Part shown: piece by piece, positions 31,377 to 37,980 of the stretch
Layout of the letters: every line of letters starts with the position of its first letter
How positions within the stretch are numbered: the stretch's first letter is position 1
IMG/VR virus record: IMGVR_UViG_3300005613_000154
Location: 1 to 40,470 of that record
Origin: a virus
Direction: 5' to 3' (one strand)
Length of the DNA stretch: 40,470 nt
Translations under genes and position numbers: made by a program
The notes under the pieces: model-generated
Told to the model about the DNA's origin: nothing
What the model saw: only the letters and a program-made list of their open reading frames with translations
The model's database searches: none

Positions 31377-31534
31377 TTTGGTATCCCTCCTATCAAGGCT
31401 GACCAAGTGATATGAAACTTTACTCCTTGAATTTGCGTTTTATAATTAAAGACACTCCATTTCTTTACTACGCTTTTTGCAAAGGCCTCAAGGAGTTCTC
31501 GCTGTTTTTTGGTCAGTTTAATTTTCTCTGCCAC
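31373..31534 (-). CDS. Small basic hypothetical protein (53 residues)
   Basis: GTG 31534 follows AAAGGAGGTAAGG, encoded by the last codons of the nuclease gene. The peptide (AEKIKLTKKQRELLEAFAKS, ending WSALIGGIPN) is basic and helical at the start. Coupled to genes on both sides; function unknown. Confidence 0.55.
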   Translation of the reverse strand: MAEKIKLTKKQRELLEAFAKSVVKKWSVFNYKTQIQGVKFHITWSALIGGIPN

Positions 31535-31536
31535 CC

Positions 31537-32286
31537 TTACCTCCTTTTTGAATAGCTACAAATACCTTTAAAGTTACAAAATCTACAATGCCACTTGTTT
31601 GGGCAATCCCTCGTTTCTTTTCTGATAATCGCATCCAAGGACTGTTTGCAAGTATCAAAAAACAAACAGATATCTCCTAGAGTCGGCTTCAAAGACTTAT
31701 ACTCAATTCTCGGCTCTCTCCGGGTATTGCCTTTGATGAGAAAATTAAAGACAAACCTCTCCGGTAATCTTTCGAACATCTGGTAATAAGCGTAGGCATA
31801 ACCGTTGGCTTGGAAGGTGTTTTTAGCCTCGAAGAAACCGTTAGGACTCCCAGAAGCGGTTTTGTGGTCAACGACTGCCCCTTCCCTCGTTATCAGGTCA
31901 ATCTTACCCTTGAAGACGGCTGGCAGTTTTTCCTGCGTTTCGGGGTGGATTAGGGGAACTTCAAAGCGGTGTTCGACAAAGAGTGGGTCAAAGTATGGAG
32001 CTTGGCTTGGATAAATCTGGAATATCCGCTTGGCCTCCTTCTCTAGCTTTACAAGGTCGATGCCCTCTTTCGGTTCTTCGCCAACGTGTGGCTTTTCTCC
32101 AAAGAGGGCATCTTTTACACCTTGTATTGGGTCTTTACCAGAATAGTAGTTTTCAAGACCCTGATGAACAGCACTACCAAAATACAACCCCTCCGACTTC
32201 GGAGTTTTAAGATACAATTCGTATCGATACCAAAACTTCCGAGGGCAGTCAAGATAGGTAGATATTTTCGTAACGCTTAAATTCAT
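31537..32286 (-). CDS. RecB/Cas4-like PD-(D/E)XK exonuclease
   Basis: The 249-residue product has the pattern of AddB/Cas4-type nucleases: STYLDCPRKFWYRYEL at the N-terminus with a first Cys (14), GSAVHQGLENYYSG (motif I, His41), FKGKIDLI and VVDHKTASGS (the D...(D/E)xK core), a Gln/Tyr helix (FQANGYAYAYYQMFE) and a C-terminal Cys cluster (CPNKWHCRFCNFKGICSY). The Cys set would bind an iron-sulfur cluster. It lies next to the annealing-type gene, forming an exonuclease/annealing recombination pair. Confidence 0.8.
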   Translation of the reverse strand: MNLSVTKISTYLDCPRKFWYRYELYLKTPKSEGLYFGSAVHQGLENYYSGKDPIQGVKDALFGEKPHVGEEPKEGIDLVKLEKEAKRIFQIYPSQAPYFDPLFVEHRFEVPLIHPETQEKLPAVFKGKIDLITREGAVVDHKTASGSPNGFFEAKNTFQANGYAYAYYQMFERLPERFVFNFLIKGNTRREPRIEYKSLKPTLGDICLFFDTCKQSLDAIIRKETRDCPNKWHCRFCNFKGICSYSKRR

Positions 32287-32287
32287 C

Positions 32288-33109
32288 TTACTTGAAAGCT
32301 AGCTTTTCTGACTTACCAGTCCAAGCTTCTCTGAGAACAGCTTGCTGGTTCTTGTTAAACTTCGTGGCCTTCACACCAAGCTTGATTCTCTTTCCAATCT
32401 CTACCATTTCGTTTTGGTTCTTGGCGTTGTTAATCTCCTCTAGAAAGGTGGCAATATCTTTCATCTCACCCTCAGTTAACAGCTTTTCCGCCTTCACTTC
32501 TTCCTCACCAACCGCTCCGATTTCTTCTGCCGAAACAGACCCAAAGTTAACAGCAGCGTCAGCAACCAACTGCCTCTGTTTTTTATTCAACTCTCTAACC
32601 CTAGTAATGAAAGTCGAATAAAGAATAGGAGAACAAACTTTTCTGAGGCATCGGTTTTGGCTTCTGGTTTCTGCCATTTCATTCAGGAAAACCTTGATGG
32701 TGGACATCTTGATATTTCCGGCATTGGCAGAACCATAACCGTTGGCAATCACCCTGTCGTCTTTGTTGTAAAGCTTGGTTGTGAACACAGCGGTTTCTCC
32801 AGCCTGTTTCGCAAGCTCTACGGGCTTACTGAGGAAGTAGCCCCAGCCCTTCTTTTCCTTGTATTGGTCAAAGACAAACTCAAGACCAACTTTATTGATG
32901 TAAGGGTTGTCCGCTAGAATTGTTATCCCTTGGGGTGGAATATCAAAAGCAATCGAAAGAGCAATAATCATTTTCTGTTTGGCTATCTCTTTCTCGTCTG
33001 CCCCTTTTTTCATAAGGATTCCAGCGTCAGACCAGCTGGGTTTTGCTTTAGCTAACTTTGTTGCAGGTTCTTGGACAGTAACCTTCTTTTTCTTCTTAGC
33101 TTCACTCAC
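32288..33109 (-). CDS. Putative phage recombination (ssDNA-annealing-type) protein
   Basis: The 273-residue product starts with GTG after GGAGGTGAGAAAAA. The core has ILADNPYINKVGLEFVFDQY, AVFTTKLYNKDDRVIANGYG and EMAETRSQNRCLRKVCSPIL; the last stretch resembles the 'ETRAxNRALR' signature of phage proteins found beside exonucleases. The C-terminal part is helical (EGEMKDIATFLEEINNAKNQ). Together with the adjoining RecB-like nuclease it probably anneals ssDNA for recombination-dependent replication, but it does not clearly fit RecT, Erf or Sak families by eye. Confidence 0.5.
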   Translation of the reverse strand: MSEAKKKKKVTVQEPATKLAKAKPSWSDAGILMKKGADEKEIAKQKMIIALSIAFDIPPQGITILADNPYINKVGLEFVFDQYKEKKGWGYFLSKPVELAKQAGETAVFTTKLYNKDDRVIANGYGSANAGNIKMSTIKVFLNEMAETRSQNRCLRKVCSPILYSTFITRVRELNKKQRQLVADAAVNFGSVSAEEIGAVGEEEVKAEKLLTEGEMKDIATFLEEINNAKNQNEMVEIGKRIKLGVKATKFNKNQQAVLREAWTGKSEKLAFK

Positions 33110-33134
33110 TTTTTCTCACCTCCTCTCTAAACTC

Positions 33135-33163
33135 AGTTTAATCCTTTGTTGCTTCTTTGTCAA
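33135..33163 (-). promoter_or_regulatory. Early promoter upstream of the recombination genes
   Basis: Minus-strand TTGACA (33163-33158), 17-base spacer, TAAACT (33140-33135). The spacer matches that of the 35322-35350 promoter at 14 of 17 positions. Confidence 0.65.
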
Positions 33164-33171
33164 GAGGCAAT

Positions 33172-33417
33172 CTAATCTAAAGCGTCTTTGGCCTCATCGC
33201 ATTGTTTTGACATTTCACGCTTTTTCTTTTCAGACAATCCATCAAGCCACCCCTGTAAATATAATTCTGGAGTGCAAGAACCGAATTGCGGAAAAGTCAT
33301 CCGCAAAGCATTTCCGTTTTCGTTGATTACATAAGACCATTGACCCTTTGAAACAAAAGCCCTAAGGCCTTTCGGGATTTCTAGCTTAGGATTACTGAAA
33401 GTCTGACCCATATTCAT
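33172..33417 (-). CDS. Hypothetical early protein
   Basis: An 81-residue protein (KLEIPKGLRAFVSKGQWSYV, YLQGWLDGLSEKKKREMSKQ) starting after AAAGGAGAAAAAGCT with an ATGA overlap to the preceding gene. No family recognised. Confidence 0.5.
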   Translation of the reverse strand: MNMGQTFSNPKLEIPKGLRAFVSKGQWSYVINENGNALRMTFPQFGSCTPELYLQGWLDGLSEKKKREMSKQCDEAKDALD

Positions 33418-33605
33418 AGCTTTTTCTCCTTTACAATTTTAATATGCCTACAAATCTCTTTTCCGTGCCTTCCGTTAGTAACTCTCCACCAAAGATTAGC
33501 CGGACAACTACACTCATAGATTTTCTCACCACCCAACCCTTCCTTAATACTAACCTCTCTGTAAGTGCCGGGCTTCGATTTACTTGGAATCTTGATTTTT
33601 CTCAC
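33414..33605 (-). CDS. SWIM-type zinc-finger protein
   Basis: The 63-residue product contains YECSCPANLWW followed by EICRHIK, the CxCx(n)CxH pattern of SWIM zinc fingers, which bind DNA or proteins in recombination-linked factors. It lies just upstream of the recombination promoter and genes. Confidence 0.6.
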   Translation of the reverse strand: MRKIKIPSKSKPGTYREVSIKEGLGGEKIYECSCPANLWWRVTNGRHGKEICRHIKIVKEKKL

Positions 33606-33753
33606 CGTCTTTCTCCAACCAAAGGTCGTGTAAATTACCCTCGATTGCCTCTAGGTAAGTTCCATTAATCTCCGTTGCGTGGACTAGTTTTTCTATGCCC
33701 TTTGCAATACGGGTCAATACCTCTAACAAAGCCTTAAAATCTTGTGGTGTCAT
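33580..33753 (-). CDS. Small hypothetical protein (57 residues)
   Basis: ATG 33753 follows GGAGGTAAAA. The helical, acidic peptide (QDFKALLEVLTRIAKGIEKL, ending KDGEKNQDSK) overlaps the SWIM gene by 26 bases. Function unknown. Confidence 0.6.
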   Translation of the reverse strand: MTPQDFKALLEVLTRIAKGIEKLVHATEINGTYLEAIEGNLHDLWLEKDGEKNQDSK

Positions 33754-33763
33754 TTTTACCTCC

Positions 33764-34006
33764 TTAGAATTTACAGACGATTTCGTCTTTATAATCTTTT
33801 AATACCTTCTTGAAGTTGCTCTCCCAGTGCTCTGCCATTGGCTGGTTTGCCCAACCAGTAATAACTTTAAATCCGCAAATTGGGCATTTATACATATCAG
33901 TTCTCCAAAGCTTATACGGCTTGTCGCCTTGGAAAATCTCCATCACGATTGCTCCATTCTTGTCGCAGTTCATTTTAGCATTACACTCTACACAAACTGG
34001 GTGCAT
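33764..34006 (-). CDS. Zinc-ribbon protein
   Basis: An 80-residue protein with two CxxC pairs (VCVECNAKMNC and YKCPICGFKV) framing a beta segment, a probable zinc ribbon, and an acidic helical tail. Function unknown. Confidence 0.6.
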   Translation of the reverse strand: MHPVCVECNAKMNCDKNGAIVMEIFQGDKPYKLWRTDMYKCPICGFKVITGWANQPMAEHWESNFKKVLKDYKDEIVCKF

Positions 34007-34015
34007 TTTAGCCTC

Positions 34016-34207
34016 CTAGCTAATATAAGTAGCCCCACAGGGGCAGTAAGTTACCTGTTCGGAATAACCACCCTCGCGGTTTTCCCAAACCGGGTCGGGC
34101 AAGTCGTTAAAGCAATCAGGACAAATTCCACCTTCTATTAACTCCTGACTATTTTTTGCAACCAACCTACCCTTGTAAAATTTGTGAAGTTTATCTGGTT
34201 TTGTCAT
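34016..34207 (-). CDS. Zinc-ribbon protein
   Basis: A 63-residue protein with CPDCFNDLPD and YCPCGATYIS, a compact zinc ribbon. Translated just downstream of the pseudoknot-like RNA element, which could affect its expression. Confidence 0.6.
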   Translation of the reverse strand: MTKPDKLHKFYKGRLVAKNSQELIEGGICPDCFNDLPDPVWENREGGYSEQVTYCPCGATYIS

Positions 34208-34215
34208 ATTATCCT

Positions 34216-34270
34216 CTTGGTAAGGCTGGCTCGAAACCAGTCGCGGTTCGAGCCAGCCCGACTGGTGTTA
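34216..34270 (-). promoter_or_regulatory. Intergenic hairpin with pseudoknot potential
   Basis: On the minus strand a 12-bp perfect stem (GGCTGGCTCGAA/TTCGAGCCAGCC) has loop CCGCGACTGGT. The sequence ACCAGTCG just upstream of the stem is complementary over 8 bases to CGACTGGT in the loop. The two pairings cross, giving an H-type pseudoknot or a two-state switch. It lies between the stop at 34268 and the ATG at 34207. No T-run follows, so it is not a simple terminator. Confidence 0.6.
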
Positions 34271-34435
34271 CCCTTTGGTGCGACTGGCTTTTAAAATGCC
34301 CACTCTCCGTGCGACTTCCTTGAGTGGCATATAATCTCTTTGGCAGATTTCGTGTAATTCTTTCTGCCACTCCAAGACTGGTTTTTCTTTTCGGTGAAGC
34401 CAGTCTTGCTTTGCCCAATCTTTTTGTACTTTCAT
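34268..34435 (-). CDS. Small basic protein with HTH-like helix (55 residues)
   Basis: ATG 34435 follows GGAGGATAA and overlaps the previous stop (ATGA). The peptide contains MPLKEVARRVGILKASRT, resembling a helix-turn-helix. Its gene contains an inverted pair AAGACTGG/CCAGTCTT. It could be a regulator acting on the repeated CCAGTC sites around it (speculative). Confidence 0.55.
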   Translation of the reverse strand: MKVQKDWAKQDWLHRKEKPVLEWQKELHEICQRDYMPLKEVARRVGILKASRTKG

Positions 34436-34794
34436 TTATCCTCCTTTCCAAATCCTTTCCATTCAAGCTTCTGATAAACTTCGCCAGTCTCCATTAATTG
34501 CTTTAGGGTCTGGCTATCCGCTTCCTGTTGTGCTTGACATTCAACAAGGCTATTCTCAACATTGAGAATGTGGCCTTGGGCATTCTCAAGGCTTGCCCTT
34601 TGGGTACGGATAATGTAAGCCGTCAGAGCGACAGCAGTAATTACCCCTAGATAACCAAGCCCTTTCCAAGCTTGCAAAATTCCAATGGCGAGCCAAGGTT
34701 TCTTGCGATTACCAAGATAAATGCGGACTCTTGGTCTTTTCAGATTGACAATCAATCTGTCCGCTAAACCTGGAGATTTACCTTTGATGACCAT
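34432..34794 (-). CDS. Membrane-anchored coiled-coil protein
   Basis: A 120-residue protein starting at ATG 34794 (GGAGGTGAAAACT before it). A basic N-terminus is followed by a transmembrane segment (GLGYLGVITAVALTAYIIRT) and a coiled-coil periplasmic or cytoplasmic region (ENAQGHILNVENSLVECQAQ). The topology resembles spanin-type proteins, but it lies far from the lysis genes. Function unknown. Confidence 0.5.
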   Translation of the reverse strand: MVIKGKSPGLADRLIVNLKRPRVRIYLGNRKKPWLAIGILQAWKGLGYLGVITAVALTAYIIRTQRASLENAQGHILNVENSLVECQAQQEADSQTLKQLMETGEVYQKLEWKGFGKEDK

Positions 34795-35107
34795 AGTTTT
34801 CACCTCCCTTCATTTTCTCGACTTGCTTAATGTAAAATAGATAGACATTTTTTGGATAGGTTTTTCCCTCAACGCTCAAGTCATCGTCTTCGTCCTCAAA
34901 TTCTTTAATAAAGGTGATTGATTTAATTGCCTTTTCACCCTTCTTTACCCTGTAACCCAATTTGTTCCAGGTAGGCAAGGTAAAACAGTTTTTCCTCGGA
35001 TCGTAGTTTTCCGCTTCCTTCTCGCCCCACCGACTAGCAATTTCCGACATCACTATTGAGGCGGTAGTTAAAGATCCCTTCCAGACCGACATTTTTTGAT
35101 TGTCCAT
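34778..35107 (-). CDS. ArdC N-terminal-like protein (possible antirestriction/ssDNA-binding)
   Basis: The 109-residue product starts at ATG 35107 after AAAGGGCTTAAT. NCFTLPTWNKLGYRVKKGEK followed by AIKSITFIKEF is the pattern of the ArdC N-terminal (ssDNA-binding) domain; the metalloprotease part of full ArdC is absent. Such proteins protect incoming DNA from restriction. As one of the first genes read from the strong early promoter it is in the right place for that role. Confidence 0.55.
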   Translation of the reverse strand: MDNQKMSVWKGSLTTASIVMSEIASRWGEKEAENYDPRKNCFTLPTWNKLGYRVKKGEKAIKSITFIKEFEDEDDDLSVEGKTYPKNVYLFYIKQVEKMKGGENYGHQR

Positions 35108-35108
35108 A

Positions 35109-35276
35109 TTAAGCCCTTTCATACTCAACGCTAATACTACCCTGAGGCAAGGCGTCTCCTAAAGCTTTACACATTCCCAGAGCATACAAGCTTGCCTCAT
35201 TTTCATTCTTGAAGTCCTTAATTTCAGAATAATTTAAATCTTGATCTTCGTTTTTGGGTTGGATTAAATATTTCAT
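35109..35276 (-). CDS. First early-operon protein, unknown function
   Basis: A 55-residue protein with a perfect AAAGGAGGTAAAA site before ATG 35276, read directly from the consensus promoter at 35322-35350. The sequence (MKYLIQPKNEDQDLNYSEIK, ending PQGSISVEYERA) is acidic. Immediate-early position suggests a host-takeover or antidefence role (inference). Confidence 0.6.
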   Translation of the reverse strand: MKYLIQPKNEDQDLNYSEIKDFKNENEASLYALGMCKALGDALPQGSISVEYERA

Positions 35277-35321
35277 TTTTACCTCCTTTCTTTTTTTACT
35301 TTTTGTTATCATCCTAAGGCC

Positions 35322-35350
35322 ATTATAATCCTTTGTTATTCCTTTGTCAA
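35322..35350 (-). promoter_or_regulatory. Perfect consensus early promoter
   Basis: Minus-strand TTGACA (35350-35345), exactly 17 bases, TATAAT (35327-35322). It reads the early block from 35276 leftwards. Confidence 0.88.
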
Positions 35351-35423
35351 GACCCAGTTTGAGGCTGGTTTTTGGGTTTTCACGAAAACTATTATTCCAG
35401 GCTCAAGTTTTATGTTACGCCAT

Positions 35424-35481
35424 AAAAACAGCGTGGCACAGGCTCTTTGGCCGAAGAAACTGTATAAAACCACGCTGTTTT
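35424..35481. terminator. Long hairpin terminator between lysis and early blocks
   Basis: AAAACAGCGTGG (35425-35436) and CCACGCTGTTTT (35470-35481) form a 12-bp perfect stem with a 33-base apical part that itself folds (ACAG/CTGT). The stem is flanked by A and T runs on both sides, so it can end transcription in either direction. It separates the lysis genes from the early promoter. Confidence 0.75.
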
Positions 35482-35489
35482 CTAATATT

Positions 35490-35774
35490 TTAGCTGAATT
35501 TTCTTGCCAGCTTTACATCAACCTTTTTCGGTTTGAAGTATAGATTATAATACCCTTGTGAAGTTATCATTGCTGCTGCTGCCGAGCTTAGAATATTATC
35601 ACGGTCTAGCTTCCCTTCAAAGAATGCTGTAACCGCACCAACCAACAAGCACGCTCCATAGCCCAACACATAACCCAACCACTTGCCTTTGGTTTTAGGC
35701 AATTTGGCCTTGACAAACTCCACAACATAGTTCAGGAATAGGCCAGCTACTCCCGACAGGACTTCACTATTCAT
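35490..35774 (-). CDS. Putative holin
   Basis: The 94-residue product has two or three hydrophobic segments (SGVAGLFLNYVVEFV, WLGYVLGYGACLLVGAVTAF, ILSSAAAAMITSQGYYNLYF) and a basic C-terminus. It follows the amidase gene with a four-base overlap, the usual lysis cassette. It would form the membrane lesion that releases the amidase. Confidence 0.7.
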   Translation of the reverse strand: MNSEVLSGVAGLFLNYVVEFVKAKLPKTKGKWLGYVLGYGACLLVGAVTAFFEGKLDRDNILSSAAAAMITSQGYYNLYFKPKKVDVKLARKFS

Positions 35775-36646
35775 AGTTTCTCACCTCCTCTCAAAAGTTT
35801 CATAATCCCCAACCCTATTAAATCTCGCCAGCTGTAATTTTCAAGCATTGGGTTTTCGGTTTTTATCTGTTTAATGGTTTCCCTCTGGTTTTTAACTTCT
35901 TTTTTTAGGTTTGTGATTTTGCCCTCTAGCCCAAGAATGACTTTTTCGTTCTCTGTTTTATATTCCAGATGACTAATTTTCAGTTTTTTGATTTCTTCCT
36001 GTTTTTCCTTTTTATATTGCTCAAACTTGTCAATTTCTTCTTCTGGGTCTTTCTCTGGAATGTCCAAAAACTGAAGGATTGCCTTGAAGTCCCCTTGAGC
36101 GACCAGTTCGGGTTTCTGTTTCAACTCCGCACCCTTATCTGACGTGTGGTTAAAATGCTCTATTATGACCGCTGGTGTGTTCACCGGCACATAATCAAAG
36201 CAGTAATACCACAACATACCCTCGGTGATTCTATTGTCCCTATTGATCGTTTTTGTAATTTCCGGGTAGATGGATTTCCAAACAGCACAAAATCTTTCGG
36301 CTTCCCGTTGGGCTTTTTCGTTCAAGAATGCTGGCACCGCTTCTCTGGTTGGGGCAGAAATTATACAACGATTTTCTGAGCCGCCACCGTCATAGTGGAG
36401 AGAAACCCAAAGGTCAAAATCTCTATTGTAGATTTCGTCCCAAACAGAGCTTGTGATGTAGACCTGTATCCCTCTTTCTATCAACAGGTCCCTCAAAATC
36501 GGCATTACCTTATGCCAATGGTAGTCTCTTTCTCCAGAAGCACCCGTTGATTTCCGCAACAAGGCAACGTCCCTCCAGCCACGCAACCCTTTAGCGGTCA
36601 AACTTTCACATTGCCAATGACCAACTTGAATGCAGACTGATTTCAT
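35771..36646 (-). CDS. Endolysin: N-acetylmuramoyl-L-alanine amidase (Amidase_3-like) with coiled-coil tail
   Basis: The 291-residue enzyme cleaves the amide bond between MurNAc and the stem peptide. Zinc-binding landmarks are visible: IQVGHWQ (His9), DLWVSLHYDGG and TPAVIIEHFNHTSDKG. Residues about 200-265 form a Lys/Glu-rich coiled coil (EQYKKEKQEEIKKLKISHLE) in place of a known wall-binding domain, and the C-terminus is a short amphipathic helix (WRDLIGLGIMKLLRG) that could contact membrane. It is preceded by a 31-residue basic peptide gene and followed by the holin. Confidence 0.8.
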   Translation of the reverse strand: MKSVCIQVGHWQCESLTAKGLRGWRDVALLRKSTGASGERDYHWHKVMPILRDLLIERGIQVYITSSVWDEIYNRDFDLWVSLHYDGGGSENRCIISAPTREAVPAFLNEKAQREAERFCAVWKSIYPEITKTINRDNRITEGMLWYYCFDYVPVNTPAVIIEHFNHTSDKGAELKQKPELVAQGDFKAILQFLDIPEKDPEEEIDKFEQYKKEKQEEIKKLKISHLEYKTENEKVILGLEGKITNLKKEVKNQRETIKQIKTENPMLENYSWRDLIGLGIMKLLRGGEKL

Positions 36647-36653
36647 TTTTGAC

Positions 36654-36749
36654 TCACCTCCTTTTTTTACCTATATGCTTCTCGTCTTTACTAGACTTAG
36701 GCTTTGGCTGGGTTTCTTTTTCTTTATTTTTAAGTTTTTTAATTCCCAC
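36654..36749 (-). CDS. Small lysine-rich peptide (31 residues)
   Basis: GTG 36749 begins one base after the fibre stop codon and is preceded by AAGGAGGTGGACTAA. The peptide (MGIKKLKNKEKETQPKPKSS, ending IGKKRR) is strongly basic. Its last codons carry the amidase ribosome binding site. May mainly serve translational coupling. Confidence 0.5.
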   Translation of the reverse strand: MGIKKLKNKEKETQPKPKSSKDEKHIGKKRR

Positions 36750-37979
36750 TTAGTCCACCTCCTTACTTTTTTTTAATAACTTAACCTCTCTGCTTAACTC
36801 CTGGATTGCCTTAATCAAAACCGGCACTAATTCCCCATATCTAATCCCCTTAAGACCTTTTTTGTCTTTTCCCACAATCTCTGGAAAAGTTTTTTCTAAT
36901 TCCTGGGCTATCAACCCTATGTGCTTTTTTTCTTTAGCCTTTTCGTGTTTAAAATGAAACATTACTGGTCGCAAGCTATCGACCTTGGCCAATGCCCCTT
37001 TATAGTCTGATACGTTTTTCTTCAATTCTAAATCGGAGCGATAATAGTAATTGTAGGCCCAAATAGAACCAACAGAACCAAAATTATGATCTCCTGCCTC
37101 AAGGTCGTTTCCCAGCCAGAGCTTGCCGTTGTTCTCAATAAAAGTTCCATAACACATAAACGGATATCCTGAAGACATTCCGATACCAACACGGGTGAGG
37201 GCATTTAATGTTCCAGCATTGATCGTCCCAAGATTTGCCGAGATTGAGGAAAGATAAGTAACGGTAATCTTATCAGCAGTAATTGAGGGAATTCTGTCGA
37301 CGTGTAAGGTTCCAGCTGTTACCATTCCTGCGGTAATACTACCGGCTGTCATCGAGCCAAGATTGGCCGAAATTGCCGACAGGTAGGTAACGCCAATTTT
37401 ATCGGCGGTAACCGAATCGGCGGCAAGCTTGTCGGTTTCAACGGCCCCTGAGCCTATTTGTTGAGCTTTAATCGAAAGAGCCTCTATCCTGTCTGCGTTT
37501 AGGGTTCCAACCTGTATCTTTTCTCCGTGAATTGCCTGGACGGACAACCGGGAATTGATATTTACAAAAGTCCCGACCGTAATACTGCCAGCGTCTAGAC
37601 TTTGAACCGTCATTGTCCCGCAGTCCAAAATCCCGCCGGAAATTCTATCTGCTGTAAAAGTGCCAGTTACGATGTCATCAGCACTAAGATTTGCAACTGT
37701 AATAACGCCACAATCTAAAGTTCCTGCCTTGATCGCGTCTGCAACAATTGTTCCATTGGCAAGAATAACCTCAGCCCCAGTATTGTCAACAATTTTGATT
37801 CCGTAGTCGCCGTTGATTTTCCCTATGAAAACCCGATTTCTTGTCCCATCATTGACAAGCAGTGTATAAGGTAAATCTGGCGAGAAGCCAATCATCTGCA
37901 AGGCTCTCTCCAGCCTAGTCTGCCTTTCGTCTAGCTTGACAACATTGCCAACAAAATTAGGGAATGCTCTTCTTCTCAT
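36750..37979 (-). CDS. Tail fibre with C-terminal S74 intramolecular chaperone
   Basis: The 409-residue product has an N-terminal anchoring region, then a long run of short repeats of the kind ADKIxxTYLSxISANLG and ITAGMVTAGTLHVDR (about 85-265), expected to form a triple beta-helix shaft. Residues about 315-405 are a Peptidase_S74/endosialidase-type chaperone: SDLELKKNVSDYKGALAKVD, HIGLIAQELEKTFPEIV, GIRYGELVPVLIKAIQELS. This domain trims itself off after trimer folding. Host receptor recognition is the likely role. Confidence 0.85.
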   Translation of the reverse strand: MRRRAFPNFVGNVVKLDERQTRLERALQMIGFSPDLPYTLLVNDGTRNRVFIGKINGDYGIKIVDNTGAEVILANGTIVADAIKAGTLDCGVITVANLSADDIVTGTFTADRISGGILDCGTMTVQSLDAGSITVGTFVNINSRLSVQAIHGEKIQVGTLNADRIEALSIKAQQIGSGAVETDKLAADSVTADKIGVTYLSAISANLGSMTAGSITAGMVTAGTLHVDRIPSITADKITVTYLSSISANLGTINAGTLNALTRVGIGMSSGYPFMCYGTFIENNGKLWLGNDLEAGDHNFGSVGSIWAYNYYYRSDLELKKNVSDYKGALAKVDSLRPVMFHFKHEKAKEKKHIGLIAQELEKTFPEIVGKDKKGLKGIRYGELVPVLIKAIQELSREVKLLKKSKEVD

Positions 37980-37980
37980 T

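Noticed and set aside
34209-34466. 85-codon minus-strand frame through the pseudoknot region
   Set aside because: The frame at 34268-34435 has a perfect GGAGGATAA site and an ATGA overlap; the longer frame lacks both.
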